DNA from: Candidatus Poribacteria bacterium WGA-3G
GTDB lineage: Bacteria; Poribacteria; WGA-4E; WGA-3G
Direction: 5' to 3'
Assembly (NCBI GenBank): GCA_000406005.1
Contig: ASZN01000043.1
Span: 1-50,365, forward strand
DNA length: 50,365 nucleotides
Shown: in pieces, positions 16,683 to 25,660 of the stretch
Position numbering within the stretch: the stretch's first letter is position 1
Layout of the letters: each line of letters opens with the position of its first letter
Made by a program: the position numbers and the translations under genes
Notes under the pieces: model-generated
Told to the model about the DNA's origin: nothing
Seen by the model: the letters and a program-made list of their open reading frames with translations, nothing else
Databases searched by the model: none

Positions 16683-16940
16683 ATGATGCAAACGCTTGAA
16701 CGCAATACCATTACAACACAAATAACCGGTGTAGGGACCGTCTATAATTTCTCTCTCTACGTACGGGGTCTTTTTGCGCAGCTTGCAAGCAAAAACTTGC
16801 TATTGAAAAGTGCGCAGCTTGCAAGCAAAAACTTGCTATTGAAAAGTGCGCAGCTTGCGAGCAGCAGTTTGCTGTTAAAAGGTGTGTTTGTGTATTATCT
16901 TTACCTGTACTTATATTTGTACAGCAACGATAGGTGGTGA
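16683..16940 (+). CDS. leader ORF of the DAHP synthase attenuator, Tyr-rich C-terminus
   Basis: An open frame runs from the ATG at 16683 to TGA 16938-16940 and ends VFVYYLYLYLYLYSNDRW: six Tyr codons, one Phe and one Trp in the last 18 codons. A short form from GTG 16890, with AAAAGG 7 bases before it, gives a 16-residue leader peptide beginning at the Tyr run; this is the more likely functional unit. The longer form contains three 12-residue repeats (AQLASKNLLLKS type). It lies 186 bases before the DAHP synthase start and directly before an intrinsic terminator. The inferred role is sensing charged tRNA-Tyr through ribosome stalling rather than making a working protein. Confidence 0.6.
   Translation: MMQTLERNTITTQITGVGTVYNFSLYVRGLFAQLASKNLLLKSAQLASKNLLLKSAQLASSSLLLKGVFVYYLYLYLYLYSNDRW
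16776..16883 (+). repeat. three tandem 36-bp repeats in the leader
   Basis: Units start at 16776, 16812 and 16848. The first two are identical and the third is diverged. Each contains GCAAG-CAAAAA-CTTGC, a small hairpin, followed by TATTGAAAAG. A degenerate fourth copy lies at 17072-17107, after the terminator. The period is 12 codons, so the leader frame is kept. Confidence 0.85.
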
Positions 16941-17034
16941 AAATTTAAAGGCGATGCCTCAGAGTGTATGACGAACCGACCTCATAATCACCACCCAGCG
17001 TTGAAAATAGTTTCGATGTTGGGTAATTTTTTTT
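16933..17034 (+). terminator. transcription attenuator (terminator with candidate antiterminator) before DAHP synthase
   Basis: The terminator pairs ACCCAGCGTTGAAA (16993-17006) with TTTCGATGTTGGGT (17011-17024), 14 bp including G-U pairs, with loop ATAG, followed by AATTTTTTTT. An alternative 8-bp pairing joins GGTGGTGA (16933-16940), which includes the leader stop codon, with TCACCACC (16988-16995), and overlaps the terminator's 5' arm. A ribosome stalled on the upstream Tyr codons would leave GGTGGTGA free and favour the antiterminator. A ribosome reaching the stop would cover it and allow termination. The mechanism is inferred. Confidence 0.75.
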
Positions 17035-17126
17035 AACCGAGTTGATTTGGGACAGATAGAGTTACTTTTCGGTGCAGCTTGAAGACCGAAAACTGGCTAT
17101 TGAAAAGGCGGAGGTAGTTGAAAAGT

Positions 17127-18143
17127 ATGGTAATCGTTACCAAGACTAATGCGACACAAGCAGAGATTGATGCTGTCGTCAAACGCATCGAGAGTGTCGG
17201 CCTGAAAGCGCAGGTTTCGACTGGCGAACGGCACACTGTCATCGGTGTCATAGGAGATAAAACGTTGCTTGGTGATATTCCGATAGAGTCGATGTCCGGT
17301 GTTGACCGGACAATGCCGATTACAGCACCGTTCAAGTTAGCGAGCCGTGAATTCCGGGATGAACCGACGGTTATTGTCGTTAACGGCACAAAAATTGGTG
17401 GCAAGCAGTTACCTGTTATCGCGGGGCCTTGCGCAGTAGAGAGTACGGAGCAGATTGTAACCATCGCTCGCCTCGTTCAGAAGAGCGGCGCGAGTTTCAT
17501 CAGAGGCGGTGCCTTTAAACCGAGAACGGGTCCCTATAGTTTCCAAGGCTATGGTGAGAATGCCCTCAAAATGCTAAAAGCAGCGAAAGACGAAACTGGA
17601 CTCGGTATTGTTACGGAAGTGATGACCCCGCATGAAGTCGAGCTTGTCGGCGAATATACGGATATGTTCCAACTCGGTACCCGGAATATGACGAATTTTT
17701 ACCTGTTGCGTGAAGTTGGACGCGTACAGAAACCTGTAATCCTCAAACGTGGTATGTCCTCGACGATTGAAGAATGGCTGCTCGCTGCGGAGTATATTCT
17801 CTCCGAAGGGAATCCTGATGTGATTCTCTGCGAACGCGGCATTCGTACTTTTGAACCGCACACGCGCAATACACTCGACTTAAACGCTGTTCCTGTTATA
17901 CACGAGCTGAGCCACCTTCCGATCATCGTGGATCCGAGCCACGGTACTGGTATCCGAAGCCTCGTGTGTGATATGACGAAAGCGTCTGTCGCCGCTGGCG
18001 CGGATGGGCTGCTACTCGAAGTACACCACGATCCGGATCACTCCATGACAGGAGACGGTGCTCAGTCGCTGTTCCCGGATCAATTCGAGACACTGATGCA
18101 GGAACTGAAACCGATTGCTATCGCTGTCGGTCGTGAAATCTAA
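17127..18143 (+). CDS. aroF: 3-deoxy-7-phosphoheptulonate (DAHP) synthase
   Basis: A 338-residue class I-beta DAHP synthase, the first enzyme of aromatic amino acid synthesis, joining phosphoenolpyruvate and erythrose 4-phosphate. Residues 1-70 or so form the ferredoxin-like regulatory domain (VIVTKTNATQAEIDAVVKRI), known in related enzymes to mediate feedback inhibition by Tyr or Phe. The barrel has VIAGPCAVEST, FIRGGAFKPRTGPYSFQG and VIVDPSHGTGIRSLV, and the end is DGAQSLFPDQFETLM. ATG 17127 is preferred over a TTG at 17118 that is only 3 bases from GGAGG. A Tyr-rich leader and attenuator precede it, and leuA follows closely. Confidence 0.95.
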   Translation: MVIVTKTNATQAEIDAVVKRIESVGLKAQVSTGERHTVIGVIGDKTLLGDIPIESMSGVDRTMPITAPFKLASREFRDEPTVIVVNGTKIGGKQLPVIAGPCAVESTEQIVTIARLVQKSGASFIRGGAFKPRTGPYSFQGYGENALKMLKAAKDETGLGIVTEVMTPHEVELVGEYTDMFQLGTRNMTNFYLLREVGRVQKPVILKRGMSSTIEEWLLAAEYILSEGNPDVILCERGIRTFEPHTRNTLDLNAVPVIHELSHLPIIVDPSHGTGIRSLVCDMTKASVAAGADGLLLEVHHDPDHSMTGDGAQSLFPDQFETLMQELKPIAIAVGREI

Positions 18144-18164
18144 GGAATATTGGAGGAAAGAGCC

Positions 18165-19718
18165 TTGGACGATTTTGAAACCGATCAACAGAAAGTCTAT
18201 ATTTTTGATACAACGCTCCGTGACGCTGAGCAGACACCCGGTGCTGCCCTTGGTATTGGGGAGAAACTCGAAATTGCCAAGCACCTCGCCAGGTTAAATG
18301 TAGATGTCATTGAAGCCGGATTCCCGATTTCGTCACCGGGCGATTTTGAGGCTGTCAAACAGATCGCAAACGAAATTGAAGGACCGGAAATTTGTGCCCT
18401 CTCTCGCGTTGTCGAGAAAGACATCACTGCAGCATGGAAAGCTATTGAAGATGCACCGCGGGCACGGATCCACACATTTGTCGGGACTTCACCGATTCAC
18501 ATGGGACGCATCACACGGACGACACCCGAAGATACGCTCCGGATGGCAACCGCTGCTGTCGCTTATGCTAAGAGTCTCTGTGAAGACCACCCGGATGCGA
18601 ATGTAGAATTTTCACCGATGGACGCGGGACGGACGGAGTTGGCGTTTCTCTATGAAGTCGTTGAAGCAACAATCGCTGCGGGGGCAACCGTCGTCAATAT
18701 TCCAGAGACCGTCGGATGGACAGTCCCGACAGAATTCGGTAACCTCATCAAAAGCATCATGGAAAATGTACCGAATGTCGACGACGCTATCATTAGTGTC
18801 CACTGTCATAACGATCTCGGCTTGGCGGTAGCGAATAGTCTTATCGCTATTGAGCAAGGCGCGCGCCAGGTGGAATGCACGATCAACGGACTCGGAGAAC
18901 GCGCCGGAAATACCTCGCTTGAAGAGGTTGTCATGGCGATCCGAACGCGACGTGACTATTTCAAAAACTATTACACCGAGATTAATGCCAAAGAGATTGT
19001 CCCAATCAGCCGGCGTGTCAGCCGAACGATGGGGATTGCCGTACAACCGAACAAAGCGATTGTCGGTGCGAACGCCTTCGCGCATAGTTCCGGCATCCAT
19101 CAGGACGGTATCATTAAGTCGCGTGTGACTTTTGAAATCATTGATCCGCAAGAGATCGGTTGGAAAGAGAGTCAACTCATCCTCAGTCCGCGTTCGGGAC
19201 GTAACGCACTCAGGCATCGGCTCAGCGAACTCGGTTATGAAGTAGAAGGGGCGCAATTAGACAAGGTCTATGAACGGTTCCTGAAAGTCGCGGATAAGAA
19301 AAAATCGATACAGGATGCTGACCTTGAAGCGATCATGAGCGACGAGATTCGAGCGATTCCCGCGATCTTTGAACTCGACTATATCCAAGTCGTCAGCGGA
19401 ACGAAAATTTCGCCGACAACGACAGTCGGTATTCGGACGGAAGATGGCGTGGTTGAAAAAGCGTCAACCGGAGATGGACCCGTTGACGCGGCGTTTAAGG
19501 CGATTGCGCAAGTCGTTGACATTCAACTGAACCTCGTTGACTATCAGATCCGTTCCGTAACCGAAGGCGAAGACGCTATCGGTGAAGTCTCGTTGAAGGT
19601 ACAGGACAACGGACATATCATCACAGGACACGGTGCGAGCACAGACATCATCGAGGCGAGTGCACGAGCATACATTCACGCCGTTAATAAACTCATTCAG
19701 ATCCGATCTGAAGGATAA
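18165..19718 (+). CDS. leuA: 2-isopropylmalate synthase
   Basis: A 517-residue enzyme of leucine biosynthesis that condenses acetyl-CoA with 2-oxoisovalerate. The catalytic barrel starts VYIFDTTLRDAEQTPGAAL, and VHCHNDLGLAVANSLIA contains the metal-binding His pair. The C-terminal LeuA allosteric domain occupies about residues 380-510 (ISPTTTVGIRTEDGVVEKAS onward), where leucine binds in family members. GGAGGAAAG lies 8 bases before TTG 18165, which is preferred over TTG 18150, itself part of that ribosome-binding site. It is 21 bases after the DAHP synthase stop and so is probably controlled by the same attenuator, linking Tyr and Leu synthesis. Confidence 0.95.
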   Translation: MDDFETDQQKVYIFDTTLRDAEQTPGAALGIGEKLEIAKHLARLNVDVIEAGFPISSPGDFEAVKQIANEIEGPEICALSRVVEKDITAAWKAIEDAPRARIHTFVGTSPIHMGRITRTTPEDTLRMATAAVAYAKSLCEDHPDANVEFSPMDAGRTELAFLYEVVEATIAAGATVVNIPETVGWTVPTEFGNLIKSIMENVPNVDDAIISVHCHNDLGLAVANSLIAIEQGARQVECTINGLGERAGNTSLEEVVMAIRTRRDYFKNYYTEINAKEIVPISRRVSRTMGIAVQPNKAIVGANAFAHSSGIHQDGIIKSRVTFEIIDPQEIGWKESQLILSPRSGRNALRHRLSELGYEVEGAQLDKVYERFLKVADKKKSIQDADLEAIMSDEIRAIPAIFELDYIQVVSGTKISPTTTVGIRTEDGVVEKASTGDGPVDAAFKAIAQVVDIQLNLVDYQIRSVTEGEDAIGEVSLKVQDNGHIITGHGASTDIIEASARAYIHAVNKLIQIRSEG

Positions 19719-19734
19719 GAGCTATCGGTTGTCA

Positions 19735-19797
19735 GCCATCAGCCATCAGAAAAGAGGATTTTGCTGAAGTAGCACTCTCTTGCTGATGGCTGATGGC
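19735..19797. repeat. inverted repeat between convergent leuA and pepA
   Basis: GCCATCAGCCATCAG (19735-19749) and CTGATGGCTGATGGC (19783-19797) form a perfect 15-bp stem with a 33-base loop; a further GCTGATGGC lies at 19810. It may act as a bidirectional terminator. Related CATCAG/CTGATG repeats recur at 33443-33465 and 49658-49808. Confidence 0.75.
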
Positions 19798-19826
19798 TCT
19801 CTTTCTGCCTGCTGATGGCTGTTAAA

Positions 19827-21314
19827 CTACCAATCCTCAACCAATTGCACCAACAACCGCACACCGTAGCCGGACGCGCCTTCAGGGATATACGTAGAGC
19901 CTTTCATCCCCCAAGCCGTACCGGCGATGTCGAGATGTACCCACGGGTAGCCTTCCGCGAATTTCTTCAAGAACGCAGCACCTGCGATTGTGCCAGCTGT
20001 GCCGTCTCCGATGTTCTGGACATCCGCCACCTTACTTTTAACGCCTTCATCGTAATCGTCCCAGAGCGGTAATTCCCAGACCCGTTCGTGCGTCTTTACG
20101 GCTGCCGACTTCACTTTCGCCATGAGTTCTGGGTCTGTACCCAGTGCTCCCGCTGCGATATGTCCTAAAGCACCGATCACGGCACCGGTGAGCGTGGCTA
20201 AGTCGATAACGCCTTTCGGGTTATACTGTGCCGACCATCCGAGCGCATCCGCCAATACCAACCGTCCCTCAGCATCGGTGTTAAGGATTTCGATCGTTTT
20301 GCCACCGTAAGAGGTGACGACATCACCCGGTTTAATAGCAGTTCCACTCGGCATATTTTCAGTGGCGGCGACGACACCGATGACTCGGACGTTTGGTTTG
20401 AGATGACCGATCACTTGCATCGCGCCGATGACTGCGGCGGCACCGGACATATCGTGTTTCATCTCGTGCATACCACTTCCACCCTTGAGCGAGATTCCGC
20501 CTGTATCGAAAGTGATCCCTTTTCCGGCGAGTACAACCGTATCCTGTCCTTCGCCGTCCGGGGTATACTCAAGGATGATGAACCGCGGTTCTTCGGTGCT
20601 GCCTTGTGCAACAGCAAGAAGCGTACGGAAACCTTTCTCCTCCAGAGTTGCTTTATCGAAGATTTCGCAGCGGAGTCCTGCCACTTCTGCTACGGCTTCC
20701 GCTTTTTCAGCCAACTGTGTCGGTGTGAGGTGGTTACTCGGTTGATTGCTCAAATCGCGAGCGAGGAGTGTGCCGTTGGCTATCAGTTCTCCGCGCTGCA
20801 CTGACTGCTCTACTGTCGCCTGACTGTGATCGTTTTCGGCTAAGAACGTCAGCGATTCCAGTTTTTTCTTTTCGTCGTCATCGTCGTTATCTGTTTTATG
20901 TTCATCGAACTGATAGAGAGATAGGATACACGCTTCCGTTGCGGCTTGTATCATCTCAGGTGTCGCTTCGATCGGGATCGGGATCGCTGCATTGCTTAAA
21001 CCCATATCCCGGATTGTGCGTGCAGCGTGTCCGGCTGCTTGACGTACTTTTTCAGGTGTGAGGTCATGGTATTCACCGAGCCCGACCAATAGCACGCGCG
21101 GAGCGGTGATGGAACCGTTTGTGTAAAGCCAAGCGGTGGTTTTCAACTTACCTGTGAAATCGCCGAGGTTCATCACTTCGCGAATGCGTCCACCGAGTGC
21201 TTGATCTATGGTCTGGAGGGGTGCGCTGTAGAAATCGGGGTTTTCCAGCACACCGATGGCGATGACATCTGCCTGTTCTTGATTGAACCCACCAGTTTTA
21301 ACTGTAATATTCAT
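19827..21314 (-). CDS. pepA: leucyl aminopeptidase, M17 family
   Basis: A 495-residue cytosol aminopeptidase with two metal ions, which removes N-terminal residues from peptides. The N-terminal domain (about 1-160) is the ADP-ribose-binding-like fold. The catalytic domain shows GKGITFDTGGISLKGGSGMHEMKHDMSGAAAV, with metal-ligand Lys and Asp, and the signature ILNTDAEGRLVLADAL. The C-terminus contains GTAGTIAGAAFLKKFAEGYPWVHLDIAGTAW. Length and order are standard. An insertion near residues 140-155 is Asp/Lys-rich (DNDDDDEKKKL). It is convergent with leuA. Confidence 0.95.
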   Translation of the reverse strand: MNITVKTGGFNQEQADVIAIGVLENPDFYSAPLQTIDQALGGRIREVMNLGDFTGKLKTTAWLYTNGSITAPRVLLVGLGEYHDLTPEKVRQAAGHAARTIRDMGLSNAAIPIPIEATPEMIQAATEACILSLYQFDEHKTDNDDDDEKKKLESLTFLAENDHSQATVEQSVQRGELIANGTLLARDLSNQPSNHLTPTQLAEKAEAVAEVAGLRCEIFDKATLEEKGFRTLLAVAQGSTEEPRFIILEYTPDGEGQDTVVLAGKGITFDTGGISLKGGSGMHEMKHDMSGAAAVIGAMQVIGHLKPNVRVIGVVAATENMPSGTAIKPGDVVTSYGGKTIEILNTDAEGRLVLADALGWSAQYNPKGVIDLATLTGAVIGALGHIAAGALGTDPELMAKVKSAAVKTHERVWELPLWDDYDEGVKSKVADVQNIGDGTAGTIAGAAFLKKFAEGYPWVHLDIAGTAWGMKGSTYIPEGASGYGVRLLVQLVEDW

Positions 21315-21348
21315 GTATTCTCCTTTTTATATTTCGTGCAAATCCTGA

Positions 21349-21654
21349 TTATGCTTTTCGCATCCCTGTTAAGACGACTAACGGTTCTTTGCTCGTAACG
21401 GTGATTGAATGGTATGTATTTGCAGGCACATCAATCCGGTCACCGCTCTCAACGGTTCCCTGCGTGTCAGCGACCTTAACATCAGCTGTGCCAGATAGGA
21501 CACATACGACCTCATCTTGCGTGTGAATATAGTCGAGATAAGCACCCCCAGGACGCCCCGTCCATTCGTAGGCACTGAAACCTTCGGTTTGCAGTTGCCG
21601 CTTTAAAGCATCAGTATCCGCATGCTCTTCTGACCAACGAGATTTCCAATCCAT
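21349..21654 (-). CDS. small cupin-domain protein
   Basis: A 101-residue cupin. The core reads YLDYIHTQDEVVCVLSGTADV, with the Glu of motif 1, then GDRIDVPANTYHSITVTSKEPL, with the motif-2 His. The usual first His pair is reduced to a single His, so metal binding may be weaker than in the cupin at 13418. ATG 21654 is chosen over GTG 21669 because GAGGAG lies 7 bases before it. It follows pepA's start by 34 bases on the same strand. The function is unknown. Confidence 0.8.
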   Translation of the reverse strand: MDWKSRWSEEHADTDALKRQLQTEGFSAYEWTGRPGGAYLDYIHTQDEVVCVLSGTADVKVADTQGTVESGDRIDVPANTYHSITVTSKEPLVVLTGMRKA

Positions 21655-21743
21655 GATGTGTCTCCTCACTTTGATTATTGGAATAGATTTCTACGCTCCA
21701 AACGACTCTTACCGATAACCGAAAACTGGTAACTGACAACTAA

Positions 21744-24440
21744 CTAAAGCGGTTCTAAGCGGACAGGACACACTTTGAGTTCAGCTGTGTGTGTGACCGG
21801 ATCGTAACCCGAACCGGTTAATAAGTTAACAGGGACATCCGCGAAACTAAAACTGGCGAAGACAGTGCCACGCGGCGAACGGTTCGTCGCTTTTACTTTG
21901 ATGTTGATGCTCCCGCGCGCACTACTCATTTTACACCATTCACCATCTGTCAATTCCCATCTCTCAAGGTCATCCGGGTTGACTTCCAGCGATTCTTCTG
22001 GCAAGAGATAATCAATCCCTTCTGCTCTGCCTGTCTGTGTCCGTGTGTGATAGGACGCTAAGCGTCTGCCTGTAGTGAGCCATACGGGGAACGCATCGCT
22101 GATTGTCTCCGCGGGGTCTCGGTAATGGACATTTGAAAAGATACCGCGCCCGTTAACGAATTCTTCTTCATGGAGCATCGGGGTCCCCGGATGTCCTTTG
22201 TAGGGTACGGGCCACTGGTACCCGCCTTCCTCAATGCGATCCCAATCTAAACCTGCATAAATCGGTGAAATCCGACAGAGTTCATTGAAGATCGGTTTCG
22301 GTTCGTTGAAATCAAAACCTTTAAAACCGAGTCGTTGTGCTATTTGGCAGATGATCCACCAGTCCGGTTTGGCGACACCCGGTGGTGGTACTGCAGCGCG
22401 GACGCGTTGGATGCGACGTTCTGTATTCGTGCATACGCCATCTGTTTCACCCCATGCAGTCGCTGGCAACACGACATCGGCAAGTTCAGCCGTCTCCGTA
22501 AGGAAGAGGTCAACGACAACGAGGTGGTCCAATGAACGGAGCGCATGTTCACAATGCTCTCGATCTGGGTCAGAGAGCAGCGTGTTTTCACCGTCAATCA
22601 GCATTGCATGGATGGTTTCACCGCAAAGTTCTAAAGCGGTTACTTTGGTAATCCCCTTCTCTAAATCGATTTCTCTATCGTATTCTGTTTTGAATTTTGC
22701 TTGATACTTCGGATCCGTGACAGATTGGAAACCGGGGTAGTTGTTTGGCAGTGCGCCGCTGTCTCCTGCGCCTTGGATGTTGTTCTGCCCGCGCATCGGG
22801 TTAATACCGGTACCCTCGCGCCCGATGTTCCCCGTCATTAAAGCGATGTTACATAGACTCTGCACGTTCTCAACGCCACAGATATGCTCCGTGATTCCGA
22901 GTGTGTAGTAGATGGCCCCTTTATTCGCGCGCCCGTACCACATTGCAGCGGTTTCAATGTCTTTGGCGGGAACACCGGTAATCGTTTCCGCCCATTCCGG
23001 TGTCCACTGACTGATGTGTTCAAAGAACTCGTCAAACCCAGTTGTACGTTTTTCGATGAAGTCCTCGTCAATCAAGCCTTCACGTGCGATGACATGTGCC
23101 ATGCCGAGGAGCAGTGCGGTATCCGATCCGACGCGAAGCGGTAAGTAGAGATGCGACATCTCTGCCAACCCGATACGTCTCGGATCCGCGACGATAAGTT
23201 TCGCGCCGCGAGCGATTGCCTTCTTAAGTCCCGTCGCTGCGACAGGGTGGCATTCGGTCATATTTGTGCCGATACAGAAGATCACATCCGGTTTCTGCAT
23301 ATCGACGAGCGGGTTAGACATCGCGCCACGTCCGATTGTCGCTGCCAGACCGGCAACGGTCGGCGCGTGTCAGGCACGGCTGCAGTTGTCGATGTAGTTG
23401 GTACCGAACCCGACACGGATAAACTTTTGCATGAGGTATGCGGCTTCACTCGGTGCGCGCCCGGAAGCGATGCCGTAGATACTGTGTCTTCCCTGTTCAG
23501 TATGGACTTTCTGAAATCCTTCAGCGGCTCTGTCGAGTGCCTCTTCCCATGTGGTTTCGTGGAGTTCGCCATCGGTGCCACGGATGAGTGGCGTTTTCAA
23601 ACGGTCAGGATGCTGCACGAAGTCGTAAGCGAATTGCCCTTTAACACAGAGTGCGCCCTGATTCGCAGGTCCGTCCATCGCAGGGTGGATACCGACAATC
23701 TTGTCGTCTTTCGTTAGTACATCAACCGAACAACCGACCCCACAATACGGGCAGATCGTGCGGGTTTTGTCAGGCATAGCATTCGTCACTTCATCCGCTG
23801 CGCGGAGTGCTTTTTTGTCGGCGAGCGCGCCGGTCGGACAGGTCTGGATACACTGTCCGCAAAACGTGCAGGCGGAATCCTTGAGAAGCCCATCAAACTC
23901 CGTCGTAATCTGTGTATGGAAGCCGCGGTTCATGACGTTAATAGCGTGGTCGCCCTCTTGTTCAGCACAAACGCGGACGCATCGATAACAGGAAATGCAG
24001 AGTTCATAATCTCTGAGGATAAACGGATTCTCATCGGTTTTACGCGTACCCGATTTCGCTCCTGTGATATGGGTGCCGTTTATTGCGTACTTATCGCGGA
24101 GGTTCGCGAGTTCGCCTGAGGCATAACCGCGCAGGGGAGACACATCAACTTCGCGATTCTCGCTAACAACCATTTCCAGCAGTGTCTTCCGGTAGGCCTC
24201 TATTGTATCGGTCGCTGTCCGGACGACCATCCCCGGCGTGGCTTTGGTCGTACAGGATGCGACAGGATTTCGCGCACCCTCCAACTCAACGATGCAGAGA
24301 CGACACCCACCGAAAGGCTCAAGCCTCGGATCATAGCAGAGCGTCGGGATATCTTTTTCATGGCGTTCTGCGACTTCAAGGATGGTTTCACCTTCGGAGA
24401 AGGTAACTTCAACACCATCAATTTTCATTTTGTGCGTCAT
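21744..24440 (-). CDS. fdhA: formate dehydrogenase alpha subunit, selenocysteine-containing (UGA read through)
   Basis: A molybdenum or tungsten bis-MGD formate dehydrogenase, about 898 residues, interrupted by TGA at 23370-23372. The protein reads NYIDNCSRA-U-HAPTVAGLA, the exact position of the active-site Sec in E. coli FdhF (RVUHGPSVAGL). N-terminal domains, in order: a 2Fe-2S ferredoxin (LCYDPRLEPFGGCRLC), two 4Fe-4S motifs (CISCYRCVRVC; CTFCGQCIQTC), then the CPYCGVGC cluster site opening the molybdopterin domain. The C-terminal molydopterin-dinucleotide-binding domain includes SFADVPVNLLTG. ATG 24440 is preferred over 24446 because GGAG is 7 bases from it. Automatic callers will split it into two genes. 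No beta or gamma subunit is adjacent. Confidence 0.95.
23342..23372 (-). promoter_or_regulatory. SECIS element of formate dehydrogenase
   Basis: After UGA (23372-23370) there are 18 bases, then a hairpin TTGCC (23356-23352) / GGCAG (23346-23342) with apical loop GGTCT (23351-23347). The 18-base spacing and the GGTCT loop match E. coli fdhF. This supports real selenocysteine decoding rather than a nonsense mutation. Confidence 0.88.
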
Positions 24441-24479
24441 GGTCATGCTCCAAACACAGAATTACGGGTCTTGCAAAGG

Positions 24480-25529
24480 CTATTCTTTTTCCTCTGCAGT
24501 CAAATAGGTTTGTTGTATCTCCAATTCACCTGAAATAATTTTAGCTTTCGCAGTCTCAACGGCTTTCTGCACTCCTTCCGGCACCATATCCTTTAACTGC
24601 GGGTTGTATACGAAAGTAATCGCCTCATCGGTTGCCATCGTGAAGAGATAGGATTGCGGTTCAAAGTTGCCTTCCATCGCAGTCTTAGCGAGGTGGACAA
24701 ACACCCTCGGCGTAATGACGGCGTTGGCGAGTATTGTTGTCGGAGATACTTCGCTCTGATCACAATAGGTACCAAAAGTGTAGACGATTTTTCCCTCGGC
24801 TTGCGCAGTTTCTACGGCTTGAAAAGCACCAAGTCCTGCGACATCCGCGTTCGGGAAAATAAAGTCGATTCCTTCATTAATCTGTGCGAGTGCGAGTTCT
24901 TTGCCTTTACCTATGTCCTCCCAATTGCCGACATACGCACGGCGCACCTCGGCATCAGGATTCACACTTTTGACTCCCTCTTCAAATGAGACAAATGTGC
25001 TATTGATAGCCGGTATGTTTTGCCCACCGACAATACCGATTTTGTTTGTTTGGGTCATTGCCCCAGCTATAATCCCCAACAAATAAACAGGTTCCTCAAT
25101 CGCAAAAATCATCGGTGATATGTTATCAGTAATAGTGCTACCGGTTGACGTAATAAAAATAGTTTCAGGGAAGTCTGATGCGACCGATTTTGCGGGATCC
25201 TGGTACTCGTAGCCGTGTCCAAAAATGAGGTGGTAGCCATCCATAGCATAATCACGGAAGTGTGCTTCCTGATCTGTAGGTGTTCGACTCTCCACATGGC
25301 TGATTTTCGCGCCGAGTTCTTTTTCGATCGCTACGAGTCCTTCATAAGCCAAAGCGTTCCATCCGCCATCGGTAATAGAGGCGGGTAAAAGTAATGCAAC
25401 CTTAAATTTATCATGTCCTTTCGCGGATATGTTTATGTTATCAATTAATGTGAGTCCGGCTGCGAAAAGACATAGGAGTAAAGCAAAGGTTGCGATGCGA
25501 TATTGTGGTCTGTCAATGATCACTTTCAC
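24480..25529 (-). CDS. BMP-family ABC transporter substrate-binding protein (nucleoside type)
   Basis: A 349-residue solute-binding protein of the BmpA/PnrA family, whose studied members bind purine nucleosides. Typical text is KVALLLPASITDGGWNALAYEGL, FGHGYEYQDPAKSVASDFPETIFI, YLLGIIAGAMTQTNKIGIVGGQ, NWEDIGKGKELALAQINEGIDFIFPNADVAGLG. There is an N-terminal hydrophobic segment (about residues 12-30) but no lipobox Cys, so it is probably membrane-anchored. It starts at GTG with GGAG 8 bases upstream. It is a paralogue of the gene just upstream (25661-26728), sharing most of its length. The ATPase and permease genes likely to serve it lie beyond the insertion sequence on the opposite strand. 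Confidence 0.93.
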   Translation of the reverse strand: MKVIIDRPQYRIATFALLLCLFAAGLTLIDNINISAKGHDKFKVALLLPASITDGGWNALAYEGLVAIEKELGAKISHVESRTPTDQEAHFRDYAMDGYHLIFGHGYEYQDPAKSVASDFPETIFITSTGSTITDNISPMIFAIEEPVYLLGIIAGAMTQTNKIGIVGGQNIPAINSTFVSFEEGVKSVNPDAEVRRAYVGNWEDIGKGKELALAQINEGIDFIFPNADVAGLGAFQAVETAQAEGKIVYTFGTYCDQSEVSPTTILANAVITPRVFVHLAKTAMEGNFEPQSYLFTMATDEAITFVYNPQLKDMVPEGVQKAVETAKAKIISGELEIQQTYLTAEEKE

Positions 25530-25614
25530 GTAGGTTTCTCCTTTACTATTGAAGGGTTGTTGGCAGGATATAACTCCTATCGTTGAATTGATGCATTCAT
25601 CTTCCGGGACATAA

Positions 25615-25636
25615 CTGGCGCGCTTCGGCGCGCCAG
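25615..25636. repeat. strong hairpin between the two BMP paralogues
   Basis: CTGGCGCGC-TTCG-GCGCGCCAG is a perfect 9-bp stem with a stable TTCG loop. No T tract follows on the transcribed minus strand, so it is more likely an RNA-stability or processing hairpin that sets different levels of the two proteins than a terminator. Confidence 0.6.
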
Positions 25637-25660
25637 CATCCGATCCTCTCGGAATATGCG

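Noticed and set aside
16683..17036. T-box riboswitch before DAHP synthase
   Set aside because: No canonical T-box sequence (AGGGTGGNACC-like) was found; the Tyr codon run with the terminator fits ribosome-mediated attenuation better.
21744..24446. Two formate dehydrogenase fragments or a pseudogene
   Set aside because: The break is exactly the Sec codon, with a matching SECIS hairpin and no other damage.
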